A stretch of DNA of 59,690 nucleotides from JACDET01 sp035568375 (GTDB taxonomy: Bacteria > Patescibacteriota > Microgenomatia > Levybacterales > UBA12049). Position numbers and translations under genes: made by a program. The notes under the pieces were generated by a model. The model did not search any database and was not told where the DNA came from. It worked only from the letters and a program-made list of their open reading frames with translations. The stretch is taken from positions 1 through 59,690 of the forward strand of contig DATMOG010000096.1 of assembly GCA_035568375.1 (NCBI GenBank), given 5' to 3'. Of this stretch, positions 31,405-40,274 are shown in pieces. Position 1 is the first letter of the stretch. Each line of letters starts with the position of its first letter.

Positions 31405-32136
31405 TTAAAATCCGGTAAATTGTTCAGTTTTAATATGCTCAATAGGAACTTTCATTTCAATTAACATTTTTGTTGCTCTATCGACCATCGGAGAAGATCC
31501 GACGATATAGAAAACGCATTTTTTTATCTCTACTATATAATTTTTCAGGAGTGCATCAGAAATATTTCCAGATTCTCCTGACCAGGAAGTCTGCGCTTCT
31601 TCAAGTGTAGTTATTATATAAATAATTTTGATATTTGGATTTTGTGATTCAATTTTTTTTAATTCATCAAAATAAACCATTTCTTCAAGAGTAGAAAATG
31701 AGGCAAAAAGAAGTATCGGAATCTTCAGATTTTTCTCTGCTGCATATTGTAAAAAACTATGAAAAGGAGTAATGCCAATGCCTCCTGCAATAAAAGCTTG
31801 TGGTTTTGTACTTTTTTGATTGAAAACAAATTGTCCCATTGGTCCAAATATTTTTATTTCATCACCTTTTTTTAGTTGGAACAATGCTGTTTTATAATTA
31901 CTCTCTCCTATTCTTGTTGCAAATGAAATAGTATCCTTATTAAGTGGTGAAGAAAATATTGTAAAAAATCGTGAAGAACCTCTCCCGTCATTTGCTGTAA
32001 TCGGCAATGTCCAACGATTATATTGCCCTGGATTAAAATCAAATCCTTGCGGTTTTTTAAAATAAAAGACATATGTACTTTTTGAAAGTTTAGTCTTTGA
32101 GAGGAAAGGAATAGAATAAGTTTGTGAATTATTCAT
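31405..32136 (-). CDS. ferredoxin-NADP reductase-like flavoprotein
   Basis: 243 residues, FNR fold. FAD domain 'FNPGQYNRWTLPITANDGRG' and 'SSRFFTIFSSPLN' (RxFT in place of RxYS), 'GDEIKIFGPMGQFVF', then the NAD(P) domain 'FIAGGIGITPFHSFLQYA' and 'FYIVGSSPMVDRATKML'. No ferredoxin or globin domain is attached, so it would pass electrons between NAD(P)H and a separate partner. Related stand-alone reductases are common in CPR. Transcribed toward the transposase relic. Confidence 0.87.
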   Translation of the reverse strand: MNNSQTYSIPFLSKTKLSKSTYVFYFKKPQGFDFNPGQYNRWTLPITANDGRGSSRFFTIFSSPLNKDTISFATRIGESNYKTALFQLKKGDEIKIFGPMGQFVFNQKSTKPQAFIAGGIGITPFHSFLQYAAEKNLKIPILLFASFSTLEEMVYFDELKKIESQNPNIKIIYIITTLEEAQTSWSGESGNISDALLKNYIVEIKKCVFYIVGSSPMVDRATKMLIEMKVPIEHIKTEQFTGF

Positions 32137-32206
32137 AGATTGACGCGGATTTAGTATATGGCAATTATATAGTATTGTTCAATAACAGAATGAGAAAGAA
32201 ATTATT

Positions 32207-33055
32207 TCAAATAGTTTTTATATCCTTTAATCTGCATTTTGCTATAATAGGCAAATGATCAGAGCCTGGCATACTGAGTTTTTTACAAAGAATAACTTCA
32301 ATTTGTTTTATCCAGATATAATCTAGTTTTCTCCTGATATGAACGTTAAATGTTTTAATCAACCAAGGGAAAAATCGAATACTTGTAGTAAAATCGATTT
32401 GATGAATATCCGATGTCCATCCCACATATTTTGATGCATCACTAAACTCTTTTCCAAGCTTTCTCTGTAACAATTTTTTCTCGTAGCGTGTTTTTAATAA
32501 ATCAAAGGTATTAAAATCGCCGCAAATAATTTCGTGACCCGGCGTAGCTTTTTTGTTTAACTCTGATAAAAGATATGATATCTGCTTCAAGCGATGTTTT
32601 GGTCCACCTACATTATCGATATGGATACATGTGACTCGAAATTCAATTTTATTAATAATGAAATAACATGTTGTTGCTCTTCGTTGCAAAGGAACACCTA
32701 GAACGCCAATAACTTTATAATATAATTTTTCATGGAGATCAAATCTTTTCAATTTCGGGAGTGATATTTTTTCAATCTTTTTTAATTTCAATTTCTTTAT
32801 ATTCCATAAAATTGCAGTACCGATACTTAGCTTCGAATTTTCTTTACCTACATGATATGCAGCTCTCCAGTCGTTTCCTAGTTGTTTAAGTATCCGATCA
32901 ATGATAAATACTTCATTTTGGATATGAACAATTTCCTGGAGACAAAAGATTTCTACTCCATCATTTGCCATTGCAATGATGTTAGCAATAATTTTTTCAG
33001 CAATAGTTGCAAATTGGATATTGTATGTTGCGATAATAAATTCATTTTTTTTCAT
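32207..33055 (-). CDS. endonuclease/exonuclease/phosphatase family protein
   Basis: 282 residues, EEP fold. 'FIIATYNIQFATI' (Asn), 'VEIFCLQEIVHI' (metal Glu), 'RVTCIHIDNVGGPKHRLKQI', 'EIICGDFNTFDLL' (Asp/Asn), 'RKLDYIWIKQ' and 'MPGSDHLPIIAKCRL' (catalytic Asp-His). Longer than the family member at 19693-20382 and not closely similar. Substrate uncertain (DNA, RNA or phospholipid headgroup). Divergent from the small membrane protein at 33134. Confidence 0.87.
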   Translation of the reverse strand: MKKNEFIIATYNIQFATIAEKIIANIIAMANDGVEIFCLQEIVHIQNEVFIIDRILKQLGNDWRAAYHVGKENSKLSIGTAILWNIKKLKLKKIEKISLPKLKRFDLHEKLYYKVIGVLGVPLQRRATTCYFIINKIEFRVTCIHIDNVGGPKHRLKQISYLLSELNKKATPGHEIICGDFNTFDLLKTRYEKKLLQRKLGKEFSDASKYVGWTSDIHQIDFTTSIRFFPWLIKTFNVHIRRKLDYIWIKQIEVILCKKLSMPGSDHLPIIAKCRLKDIKTI

Positions 33056-33133
33056 AGCCCCTTTTTTATTATAGCGTATATTATATCAATAAATAAATTG
33101 CAATTTCTTCGTTCTTTGATACAATTGATGCTA

Positions 33134-33439
33134 ATGAAAGGTTCTATGCTATCAGTGATAATTATAAGCATCGGTATTATTGTTGTTATTGGTATGCTCG
33201 GATATATTATTTTAATACCATCCAATAAACAGCAAATTTCAGAGATTACGAATATGACAGTAACACCTACTATTGTGATTAAAGATTTTGCACCAAATGT
33301 TCCTATGAGTCAAAAAACAACAATTATTATTCAACTATCTGACAGTTCAAGAGAAAAATATATTGTTCCGATAAATCAAGTGAATACATATGTTAAAAGC
33401 TTGCCAGAAGGAGATCATGTAGTTTCAAAATCTCCATAA
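33134..33439 (+). CDS. small anchored hypothetical protein
   Basis: 101 residues. Starts 'MKGSMLSVIIISIGIIVVIG' with a membrane helix at about 5-27, then about 70 extracytoplasmic residues with beta character ('TVTPTIVIKDFAPNV', 'KTTIIIQLSDSSREKYIVPI'). Unrecognised. A longer frame runs upstream but overlaps the divergent nuclease gene; a TACAAT box shortly before supports the start at 33134 (33128 is also possible). Confidence 0.6.
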   Translation: MKGSMLSVIIISIGIIVVIGMLGYIILIPSNKQQISEITNMTVTPTIVIKDFAPNVPMSQKTTIIIQLSDSSREKYIVPINQVNTYVKSLPEGDHVVSKSP

Positions 33440-33525
33440 AAAAATTATCTTTATGTAATATTTTGAAGCCAAGAAATAATTTCAGCTTTCCTTAGTTTTC
33501 ATTGTTATTAATCAGCATAACTATA

Positions 33526-34296
33526 TCAGATATCTACTGCTTCATTGAGGGTATATATTCCAACTTTGGTTCTCAAAATATCAATGGTGACTGCACCACA
33601 TCGGATTTCTTTTCCTAATTGACTAACCAATGCTCTCACATATGTTCCACTTGAACATCTGATACGAAATTTTGCCGTTTTCAGTGTTTGTCTATCCATT
33701 TTATCAAATATTTCTTCCCAACGTTTTTTAATTGTTTCTTGTCTAAAATCACCATGAATTGATTCAATAGCACTATAAACTTTATGTTTCAATTCAATTA
33801 TTTTTATCTCCCCAAATCTTAAACAGTTGAATTCATAAATTTCTACTTTTTTTGTAGGGATCTTAATTTCGTTTAGTTTGTCATTTTTTGCCCACCAAAA
33901 TAATGGTTTCCCTTTAATTGTTTTTGAGGAATAAGGAGGATATTGTTGTTGTAAAAAACCGATATGATTATTTACAAAAATATTTACTAATATATTTACA
34001 TTGACTGGTGTTCGCTGTATTTTAGAATCTTCTAGAATTCCTAAGAGATCATAGGTGTCAGTTTTAAGGCCGAATAAAACCTCAAATTCATATATTTTTG
34101 GCAATGAAAGATAGGTATCACGTTTTTTTGTTTCTTCTCCAACCATTAGTACTAAAACACCATGTGCCAATGGATCAAGTCTTCCAGCGTAGCCAATTTT
34201 TATCTGAGAAAGTTCGGGATAGATGTAGCGTATTTTATTTATCGCTTCCAAAGGTGTCATTCCAGAAGGTTTGTTTACAACAAGGAGTTTTTCCAT
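33526..34296 (-). CDS. truB: tRNA pseudouridine(55) synthase
   Basis: 256 residues. 'LLVVNKPSGMTPLEAINKIR' at the start, catalytic 'GYAGRLDPLAHGVLVLMVGE' (Asp in GRLDPLA), 'YEFEVLFGLKTDTYDLLG', 'QQYPPYSSKTIKGKPLFWWA' and 'IRCSSGTYVRALVSQLG'. Makes psi55 in the T loop of tRNAs. Slightly short and divergent relative to E. coli TruB, without a PUA domain, as usual in reduced genomes. Start codon 24 bases after the histidine kinase stop, so possibly co-transcribed. Confidence 0.93.
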   Translation of the reverse strand: MEKLLVVNKPSGMTPLEAINKIRYIYPELSQIKIGYAGRLDPLAHGVLVLMVGEETKKRDTYLSLPKIYEFEVLFGLKTDTYDLLGILEDSKIQRTPVNVNILVNIFVNNHIGFLQQQYPPYSSKTIKGKPLFWWAKNDKLNEIKIPTKKVEIYEFNCLRFGEIKIIELKHKVYSAIESIHGDFRQETIKKRWEEIFDKMDRQTLKTAKFRIRCSSGTYVRALVSQLGKEIRCGAVTIDILRTKVGIYTLNEAVDI

Positions 34297-34319
34297 AGTC
34301 GTATTTTACTATGTTTTCT

Positions 34320-35456
34320 TTATTTTTGTGAAGGTTTTAATGGAAGTTCGATAGTAAATGCTGAACCTTTGTTGAGTTGACTATGAAGCAAAACTTTTCC
34401 TTTGTGTGCTTTGATAATTTGATATGTTATATATAATCCGACTCCTAAGCCTTTATAATCTCTTGAAGAAACAGCCCGTTCGAAACGATTAAAGATTCTT
34501 TTTTGCTGATCAGGAGGAATGCCTATACCTTGGTCTTTTACCGTAATATGAATATGCTCATGTGAGTTACTGATAGCTATTGTAATAGGTTTATTATTAC
34601 CATATTTTATAGCGTTAGAAACAAGATTCACAACAGCTTGTTCAATACGTACTTTGTCACAATGGCAAATAACTGTTTTATTTGTGATAATGCTTAACTG
34701 ATTTTTATTTGTTAATCGCACTGTAAATTTTTCGGCAACATCCTGAACTATGGTTGAAATGTTTGTTTCTTCAATTTCTAAATCAATTTTCCCAGTGGTG
34801 ATCAAAGACAAATCAAGCAAATCATTGACCATTTTTGAAAGTCGTTTACTTTGTTGTTCAGTACTTTCAAGCATTTTTAAAAGTGAAGCAACTGAAAAAT
34901 TTGCTAGTGAGACATTACGGATATTATGGATTGCTGTTTGTACCTGTAGTAACATAGATGTTACTGGCGTTTTTAATTCGTGTGATGCAATTGCTAGAAA
35001 TTGATCACGTGCTTCTATTTCTGTTTGTGAACTGTCATAATATTTTTCAAGAGTTTCGATAACATGATGTGTTTGACGCAATTTTTTTTGATACTCGGTG
35101 ATTTTATCTTGCTTTTTTGAGACATGAATCACATAGCTAATAAAAGCGCTAACAAAAAAGAAAATAAGGATTTCAATTATGAATGTAGTGTTTGCTAGCA
35201 AGAGTGGATGACTAGTAGGATAAAAGAGCATTAAAATAACACTGACTACACTAAAAATTGTAGTAATTAATCCAACAATAAAACCTCCATACCAAGTACA
35301 AAAGACAATTGTCGGTATGAAGATAAGAAATGGATTAAATTGAGGTAAATATGATAATGAGATATCTGCAACCACTCCAGTAGCCATGTTAAGTCCTACA
35401 AATATAATTAAACGAATTACTGGTGATAGTTGCGTTGTTTTACTTATGACATGCAT
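34320..35456 (-). CDS. membrane sensor histidine kinase (orphan)
   Basis: 378 residues. About four N-terminal membrane helices (10-125) in a DUF4118-like arrangement with no clear periplasmic sensor, a short coiled linker, HisKA with 'FLAIASHELKTPVTSM' (phosphoacceptor His), and HATPase_c with 'NLVSNAIKYGN', 'VKDQGIGIPPDQQKRIFNRF' and 'GLGVGLYITYQIIKAHKG'. A membrane-embedded sensor responding to a lipid or membrane state is likely. No response regulator gene lies in the window, so its partner is elsewhere. Confidence 0.9.
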   Translation of the reverse strand: MHVISKTTQLSPVIRLIIFVGLNMATGVVADISLSYLPQFNPFLIFIPTIVFCTWYGGFIVGLITTIFSVVSVILMLFYPTSHPLLLANTTFIIEILIFFFVSAFISYVIHVSKKQDKITEYQKKLRQTHHVIETLEKYYDSSQTEIEARDQFLAIASHELKTPVTSMLLQVQTAIHNIRNVSLANFSVASLLKMLESTEQQSKRLSKMVNDLLDLSLITTGKIDLEIEETNISTIVQDVAEKFTVRLTNKNQLSIITNKTVICHCDKVRIEQAVVNLVSNAIKYGNNKPITIAISNSHEHIHITVKDQGIGIPPDQQKRIFNRFERAVSSRDYKGLGVGLYITYQIIKAHKGKVLLHSQLNKGSAFTIELPLKPSQK

Positions 35457-35555
35457 AACAAAGCAATCCTCTTATAGCATAAGCTATGAATGCAAGAGAT
35501 ATGAAAGAATATAAATATCAAAATCAAAAGTATAATTTTATAATTTGTAATAAGC

Positions 35556-36422
35556 TTAAAATCTTTTGAAAATTGACAATACTTTCTGCATTGGTGATTG
35601 CCTTTTTTGATAGAATTTGATTTGCTTTTCAATTTTAGATATGACCTTATCTGTAGCATCTTCACCTTCTTGAATAAGCTGGAGGGCTTTTTCATTATTA
35701 AAAATGTTATTCAAACCAACAAGTCCTATTTGTAAGATATTTTGTGGAGTAATGATAATATCTGCATTTTTGATAGAATACAAGGCTAAATTATGACGAA
35801 GGATATTGACTGCATGCATAGGGATTTGTGATAAAGGTGGCAAATTGGTTAGTGGATTTTCGATATATACATGGTCAAGGTTTACTGCAATAGTGATATC
35901 AGCTCCCATTTCAGAAACGACAGAAACAGGGACAGGGTTTGAAAGTCCTCCATCAGCGATCAATTTATCAAGATAAAATATCGGTTGGAAAATTGTCGGC
36001 ACAGCAATACTTGCTCTGATTGCCTTTGTTAAATTACCATCATTAAATATTATCGATTGAGCAGTATTAAAATCTGTTGCAACAATTACTAATGGAATTT
36101 TTAATTCTTTAAACGTAGCGTTTTCAAGTATTTCAGAAATAAAGCCTTCTGTTTTTTTCCCTTTGATTATTCCTCCTATCACAGTAAAATCAAATAATCC
36201 GATTCCTTTTTTTCGATCAAAATTAAAGACGATCTCTTCCAGTTTTTTTACGTTTTGATATCGTGCATAATGTGCTCCTATGAGGGATCCTATACTTGAT
36301 GCAGCAATATAGTTGATAGGAATGTTATGTTTTTCAAGAGATTTAAGTACGCCAATATGTGCTAAGCCTTTAGCTCCACCGCTTCCTAAAGCAAGTCCTA
36401 TTTTGGGATATTTGCGAGCCAT
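35556..36422 (-). CDS. patatin-like phospholipase, RssA type
   Basis: 288 residues. Oxyanion loop 'GLALGSGGAKGLAHIGVL', nucleophile region 'NYIAASSIGSLIGA' and the catalytic Asp in 'LIADGGLSNPVPVSVV'. The usual GxSxG is A-S-S-I-G here, keeping the Ser but replacing the first Gly. Bacterial RssA-like members are lipid acyl hydrolases of unclear role. Faces the same way as the kinase gene, separated by about 100 bases. Confidence 0.88.
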   Translation of the reverse strand: MARKYPKIGLALGSGGAKGLAHIGVLKSLEKHNIPINYIAASSIGSLIGAHYARYQNVKKLEEIVFNFDRKKGIGLFDFTVIGGIIKGKKTEGFISEILENATFKELKIPLVIVATDFNTAQSIIFNDGNLTKAIRASIAVPTIFQPIFYLDKLIADGGLSNPVPVSVVSEMGADITIAVNLDHVYIENPLTNLPPLSQIPMHAVNILRHNLALYSIKNADIIITPQNILQIGLVGLNNIFNNEKALQLIQEGEDATDKVISKIEKQIKFYQKRQSPMQKVLSIFKRF

Positions 36423-36669
36423 ATGCTTATTATACTCTAATATGCAAACAAGCGTATAGTGCGGAAAGATGAGGGATTACTTTATAAATGAAAAGTTCTC
36501 GATTGTTTATTTTAAATTTGCTGAAAGTGTAATTAGTTGAAGAGTAAATCAACATTTTATGGTTATCTTTGTTAAGAGTCTATAAGTTGCCTAAATAAAA
36601 TAAAGTGCGCAAAAACTTTATTATATTTGTTATAACAAAGATGCAGAAGTAAAAATTACGAACTAGAGA

Positions 36670-37716
36670 CTATTTTTGTCTCTCTCTTAATTTGTAGTAA
36701 CTTGTTTTAGTTTTACCATATTTCCTTACCAGTTTTTTAGAAACAAGTGATGCTAGTAGTGCATGAGCTTGTTGGCGGCTTACGACAAAAGCTTGCTCGA
36801 TGTCTGATGTCTTAATCGCTTTTTTATTGATAACAATTTGTAGTACTTCTTCTTCACGAGGTGTAACTAAGACTCGTTTTTCACCCTCTATTTTATCAAG
36901 ATGAGATCTTTTTAATTCATCAATACGAGCAAGTGCGCCTTGTAATGATACTGAAATACCTTCAAGAAAATATTCAATCCATGAAGTTTTATCTCCGTTA
37001 TCTGCGCTATGGAGACAATCAGAATAGAGATGTCTATCAATATCATAATAATCATCGATAATAAAATATTTAGAAACTTCATATTGTTCAAATAGCAAAT
37101 AATAGGTTGTGAGAATACGTGCTAGACGACCATTGCCATCAAAAAAAGGATGTATATAAGCAAATTGGTGATGTAATATCGCTGCTTTCAAGAGAGGATG
37201 AAGCTCTTTTTCTTCTTTTAACCAAATGAAAAGCTCATCTAATGCAGAGTGTATTTCTGTTGCCATATGAAATGGTGGATTATGTTTGACGACAATTTCC
37301 TGCTTGGTTTTATGTCCTACAAAGACAGGACCATTTCGCACTTGTCCCAAATTTTCTTTTTCAATTCCTTTCATAAGTGTTTTATGTAATTTTTCTGTTA
37401 ATGTAACAGTAATTGGTGTATGTTCGCGAACAAGATTTGGCAAACTTGTGATGATTGTGAAGTAATTTTTGACTTCCTGTTCTGATTTTGTAGTTGGTAT
37501 TTGATCTCCAAGAACGACGTTTGTAACATCTTGAGGCGAAAGTGGGTTTCCTTCAATACTTGTAGAATAATGGGTTGCAAGGATTTGATTCTCTTGAGAA
37601 AGACGTAAAGAAAGTGAAGGAATTAGCTTTTCTCCTTGTATTTTTCCATATAATCGTTCAATAGTGGCCAAAAGGTTGAGCATTCGAAAATTGAGGGTAA
37701 ATTGTGGCTTGAACAT
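36670..37716 (-). CDS. Fic family AMPylase-like protein
   Basis: 348 residues. The inhibitory helix motif 'STSIEGNPLS' (S-x3-E-G) lies near residue 55, so the enzyme is probably self-inhibited (class II). The Fic core is 'AYIHPFFDGNGRLARILTTY', matching HxFx(D/E)GNGRxxR. The C-terminal third holds a winged-helix-like segment ('TPREEEVLQIVINKKAIKTS', 'RQQAHALLASLVSKKLV'). Fic enzymes transfer AMP or related groups to proteins. Neighbour of the MazG-like gene on the same strand; no separate antitoxin is needed or seen. Confidence 0.92.
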   Translation of the reverse strand: MFKPQFTLNFRMLNLLATIERLYGKIQGEKLIPSLSLRLSQENQILATHYSTSIEGNPLSPQDVTNVVLGDQIPTTKSEQEVKNYFTIITSLPNLVREHTPITVTLTEKLHKTLMKGIEKENLGQVRNGPVFVGHKTKQEIVVKHNPPFHMATEIHSALDELFIWLKEEKELHPLLKAAILHHQFAYIHPFFDGNGRLARILTTYYLLFEQYEVSKYFIIDDYYDIDRHLYSDCLHSADNGDKTSWIEYFLEGISVSLQGALARIDELKRSHLDKIEGEKRVLVTPREEEVLQIVINKKAIKTSDIEQAFVVSRQQAHALLASLVSKKLVRKYGKTKTSYYKLRERQK

Positions 37717-37776
37717 AGTTTTAGTGTAATATAATAATCATTAATTGTCAATATATTCGTAAGCTTTATTGTAGAG

Positions 37777-38115
37777 CTATTTTTTAGGCTGATTTTTTCT
37801 TCTTTCGATTTTACGGAGTGTGTACATAATTCGTTGATCAAGGTTAATGTCTTTAATTCTGGCAAAACGGACTATTGCAACTAGGATGTCACCAAGTTCT
37901 TGTTGGTATGTCTCATCCTGTTGGGCAGAAATATTTGTTGGTTTTCTTCCATGTTTGGCTAGATATGCACGAGCCATCTCTCCTACTTCTTCAACGAGAC
38001 TTAAGATCAAAATTGAACCATACTCCTCATTGCCTTTATTGTGACCATCAATGCTATCGAGTTTTTTAAAATATTTGCCAAATGGTGATATTTGTCTTCG
38101 TGCCATAGTTTCCAT
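37777..38115 (-). CDS. MazG-like nucleotide pyrophosphohydrolase
   Basis: 112 residues, one MazG/all-alpha NTP-PPase domain. Metal-binding residues appear as 'SLVEEVGEMARAYLAKHGR' (ExxE) and 'YQQELGDILVAIVRFARI' (ExxD). It hydrolyses (d)NTPs to NMP and pyrophosphate, probably cleaning the nucleotide pool. 60 bases upstream of the Fic gene on the same strand. The start could also be the second Met, three codons later. Confidence 0.88.
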   Translation of the reverse strand: METMARRQISPFGKYFKKLDSIDGHNKGNEEYGSILILSLVEEVGEMARAYLAKHGRKPTNISAQQDETYQQELGDILVAIVRFARIKDINLDQRIMYTLRKIERRKNQPKK

Positions 38116-38238
38116 TTAACTTTACTCCTTCTCTCTTAGAGTGTCAATTACTGAAGAATTTACTAAAAATATATGAACTGTTCAATTACTGGTAATTTCT
38201 TAAACGATACATTATAATTTACCTATTGCCATATTGTT

Positions 38239-39090
38239 ATGAAAATATCGATTAGCTTATTTATGAGTGATATTTTACCTCATAAAAAAAAGATTTATCA
38301 TAGAATAGTTAAAAGTAGAATCTTTAAAGATAAGACAACAGATGATGTCTTTCAACAACTTAAAAAATATGGTCTAGATGGTTTTGAGTTGTTATTGCCA
38401 CAATATTCGATTACAACAAATGCGGACATTCAAGAAATAAAAAAATTGGCAAAGAAATATGGGCTTCCTGTTCTCAGTATCCACCAAGCATTGCGTTTCA
38501 TAACAGCAACAAAGGTAAAAGAGATAGCTCGACTTTTTGAGATTGCTGATCAGTTGCATGCAAAAGTTATAGTTCTTCATATCAATTCTGCACGTAAACA
38601 AATTTTTGATGTGAATTATGTTCAAGCTTTACATGAACTCGAAAAAAAATATAAGATATTAGTAACTTTTGAAAATATGGAAAAACATGTAGAATCATAT
38701 TTTCATGAACATCGATGGCATGCTGCTAAATTTTCTGATCTGGTTGAGAAAATAGGATTTCATATTACTTTTGATGTTGTACATCTTGCCCATTCTCATT
38801 CTAATAGCGATATCCTCCATTTTTTTCAAAAAAATAAAGAGAAAATTTCTAATGTGCATTTAAGTGATTATCGTCGACATTTATTAAATGGTAGTCTTCG
38901 TCCGATGCGCTATAAACATATGCCATTAGGTGATGGACAATTACCAATTGAAGAATTTCTTTCATTATTATTGAAGGAAGACTACAAAGGATTAGTGACA
39001 CTTGAAGTAAATACAGATATGTTAGGAGTAGAACGTAGTATTGGCTTAATACATAAAATAACTCATCCATATAAGCTAAATGCAACTTGA
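38239..39090 (+). CDS. xylose-isomerase-like TIM barrel (sugar phosphate isomerase/epimerase)
   Basis: 283 residues, AP_endonuc_2/XylA-like TIM barrel. 'YGLDGFELLLPQY', 'GLPVLSIHQALRF', 'HAKVIVLHINSA', 'ILVTFENMEKHVES', 'FHITFDVVHLAHS', 'ISNVHLSDYRRHLL' and 'GLVTLEVNTDMLG' give the alternating Glu/His/Asp metal ligands. It could be a sugar isomerase or an endonuclease IV relative; the missing endonuclease IV signatures favour the former. 33 bases before the deacetylase gene on the same strand, suggesting an operon related to carbohydrate or cell wall. Confidence 0.82.
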   Translation: MKISISLFMSDILPHKKKIYHRIVKSRIFKDKTTDDVFQQLKKYGLDGFELLLPQYSITTNADIQEIKKLAKKYGLPVLSIHQALRFITATKVKEIARLFEIADQLHAKVIVLHINSARKQIFDVNYVQALHELEKKYKILVTFENMEKHVESYFHEHRWHAAKFSDLVEKIGFHITFDVVHLAHSHSNSDILHFFQKNKEKISNVHLSDYRRHLLNGSLRPMRYKHMPLGDGQLPIEEFLSLLLKEDYKGLVTLEVNTDMLGVERSIGLIHKITHPYKLNAT

Positions 39091-39123
39091 AATTACTACT
39101 ACTCATCTTATACAATAGCGTTT

Positions 39124-40077
39124 ATGAATAAGAAGTTTCTTGTTGCCTCTTTTGTATATTTATTTGTTGTTATTTTTTACCTTAGTTTTGTTCAAATTCA
39201 TGATACTTCTCTTGTTTATGCAGATTATGTTTCTACACCGCATTTTGTAAAAAATACACCACCAGAATTTAAACAACTCTTTTTTTCCGTTGCTCATGAT
39301 GGTGAAAACGCCCTTTCACCGATAATAAATAATGGTGTAGTTTTTAATGGTACGCGAACGGTTAAAGAAGTAGCGCTCACTTTTGATGCAGATATGACAC
39401 CATGGATGAAGGAACAGTTGAATTCAGGTAATGTACAAAGTTATTATAATCAACAGCTGATTGATTATTTAGATCAGACTCAAACTAAAGCAACATTATT
39501 CCTCACTGGTATGTGGATTGAAACATATCATGATGAAGCTAAGAAGCTTGCTTCTGATCCTCTATTTGAGTTAGGTAATCATTCTTACTCACACCCTTCA
39601 TTTTCAGGATATTGTTATGGCTTAGATCAAATTACACCTGATGAGAAACTGCAGGAAATTGATAAAACGCAACAATTATTATTTAATCTCACCCAAAAAC
39701 AAAATACACTCTTTCGTTTTCCTGGTGGTTGTTATTCTCGGAGTGATATAGAGTTATTGCATAAAAAAAGTATCGAGGCAATTCAGTGGGATGTTGTCGG
39801 CAATGATGGGTTTAATAACGATACGCAATCAATCGTTAATAATGTGTTAAGCAATGTGCATAATGGTTCAATTATTGTTATGCATATGAATGGATATCCG
39901 AATGATCCTAAAACTTCAGATGCCTTACCTGAAATTATAACAAATCTTAAAAAAGAAGGATATTCCTTTGTTACAGTCAGTGAATTGCAGTCACAGGCTT
40001 TAAGTAGTGTCCGTGAGATACAATCTCTTCAGAATTATTTACTTACAGACAATAACACAGTTAAAAATGGTGCATAA
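39124..40077 (+). CDS. polysaccharide deacetylase (NodB) protein
   Basis: 317 residues. Signal anchor at residues 4-24 ('FLVASFVYLFVVIFYLSFV'), then the NodB domain: 'EVALTFDADMTPWMKE', 'TKATLFLTGMWIETY', 'LGNHSYSHPSFSGYCYGL' with H-x3-H, 'LFRFPGGCYSRSD', 'AIQWDVVGNDGF' and 'GSIIVMHMNG'. Clear paralogue of the protein at 21353-22327, with the metal His pair intact here. Probably removes N-acetyl groups from a surface or wall glycan. Follows the TIM-barrel gene by 33 bases. Confidence 0.88.
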   Translation: MNKKFLVASFVYLFVVIFYLSFVQIHDTSLVYADYVSTPHFVKNTPPEFKQLFFSVAHDGENALSPIINNGVVFNGTRTVKEVALTFDADMTPWMKEQLNSGNVQSYYNQQLIDYLDQTQTKATLFLTGMWIETYHDEAKKLASDPLFELGNHSYSHPSFSGYCYGLDQITPDEKLQEIDKTQQLLFNLTQKQNTLFRFPGGCYSRSDIELLHKKSIEAIQWDVVGNDGFNNDTQSIVNNVLSNVHNGSIIVMHMNGYPNDPKTSDALPEIITNLKKEGYSFVTVSELQSQALSSVREIQSLQNYLLTDNNTVKNGA

Positions 40078-40217
40078 TTTTGTCAGAGTTTTGATCTTGC
40101 TAAATATTTCTTCTTCTTTTTTATAGAAGAAAAAAAATATAATACTTTAAGAGCTACAAGATAATTAATAAAGAATAGGCTGCATTCATAAATGTAAAAC
40201 TATAGGTTAATTGTTTA

Positions 40218-40246
40218 TTGCTATTTTAAGTATAACATGCTATGAT
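40218..40246 (+). promoter_or_regulatory. typA promoter
   Basis: TTGCTA (40218-40223) and TATGAT (40241-40246) with a 17-base spacer. The predicted transcript start (about 40253) is at the foot of the hairpin at 40254-40272. Confidence 0.45.
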
Positions 40247-40253
40247 AAATGAG

Positions 40254-40272
40254 CCGCGAGGAGCGGTTTTTT
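40254..40272 (+). terminator. terminator-like hairpin in typA leader
   Basis: CCGC (40254-40257), loop GAGGA, GCGG (40263-40266), then six T. The U-tract ends two bases before the typA ATG. The loop carries the only AGGA-like ribosome-binding sequence, so the hairpin could act as an attenuator or mask the site. Only four base pairs, so modest strength. Confidence 0.45.
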
Positions 40273-40274
40273 AT

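Noticed and set aside
35444..35695. 83-residue minus-strand frame between kinase and patatin genes
   Set aside because: Mostly out-of-frame patatin 3' sequence plus intergenic DNA.
40242..40274. Upstream in-frame ATG for typA
   Set aside because: Overlaps the -10 box and would add residues not found in the family; kept only as a leader observation.
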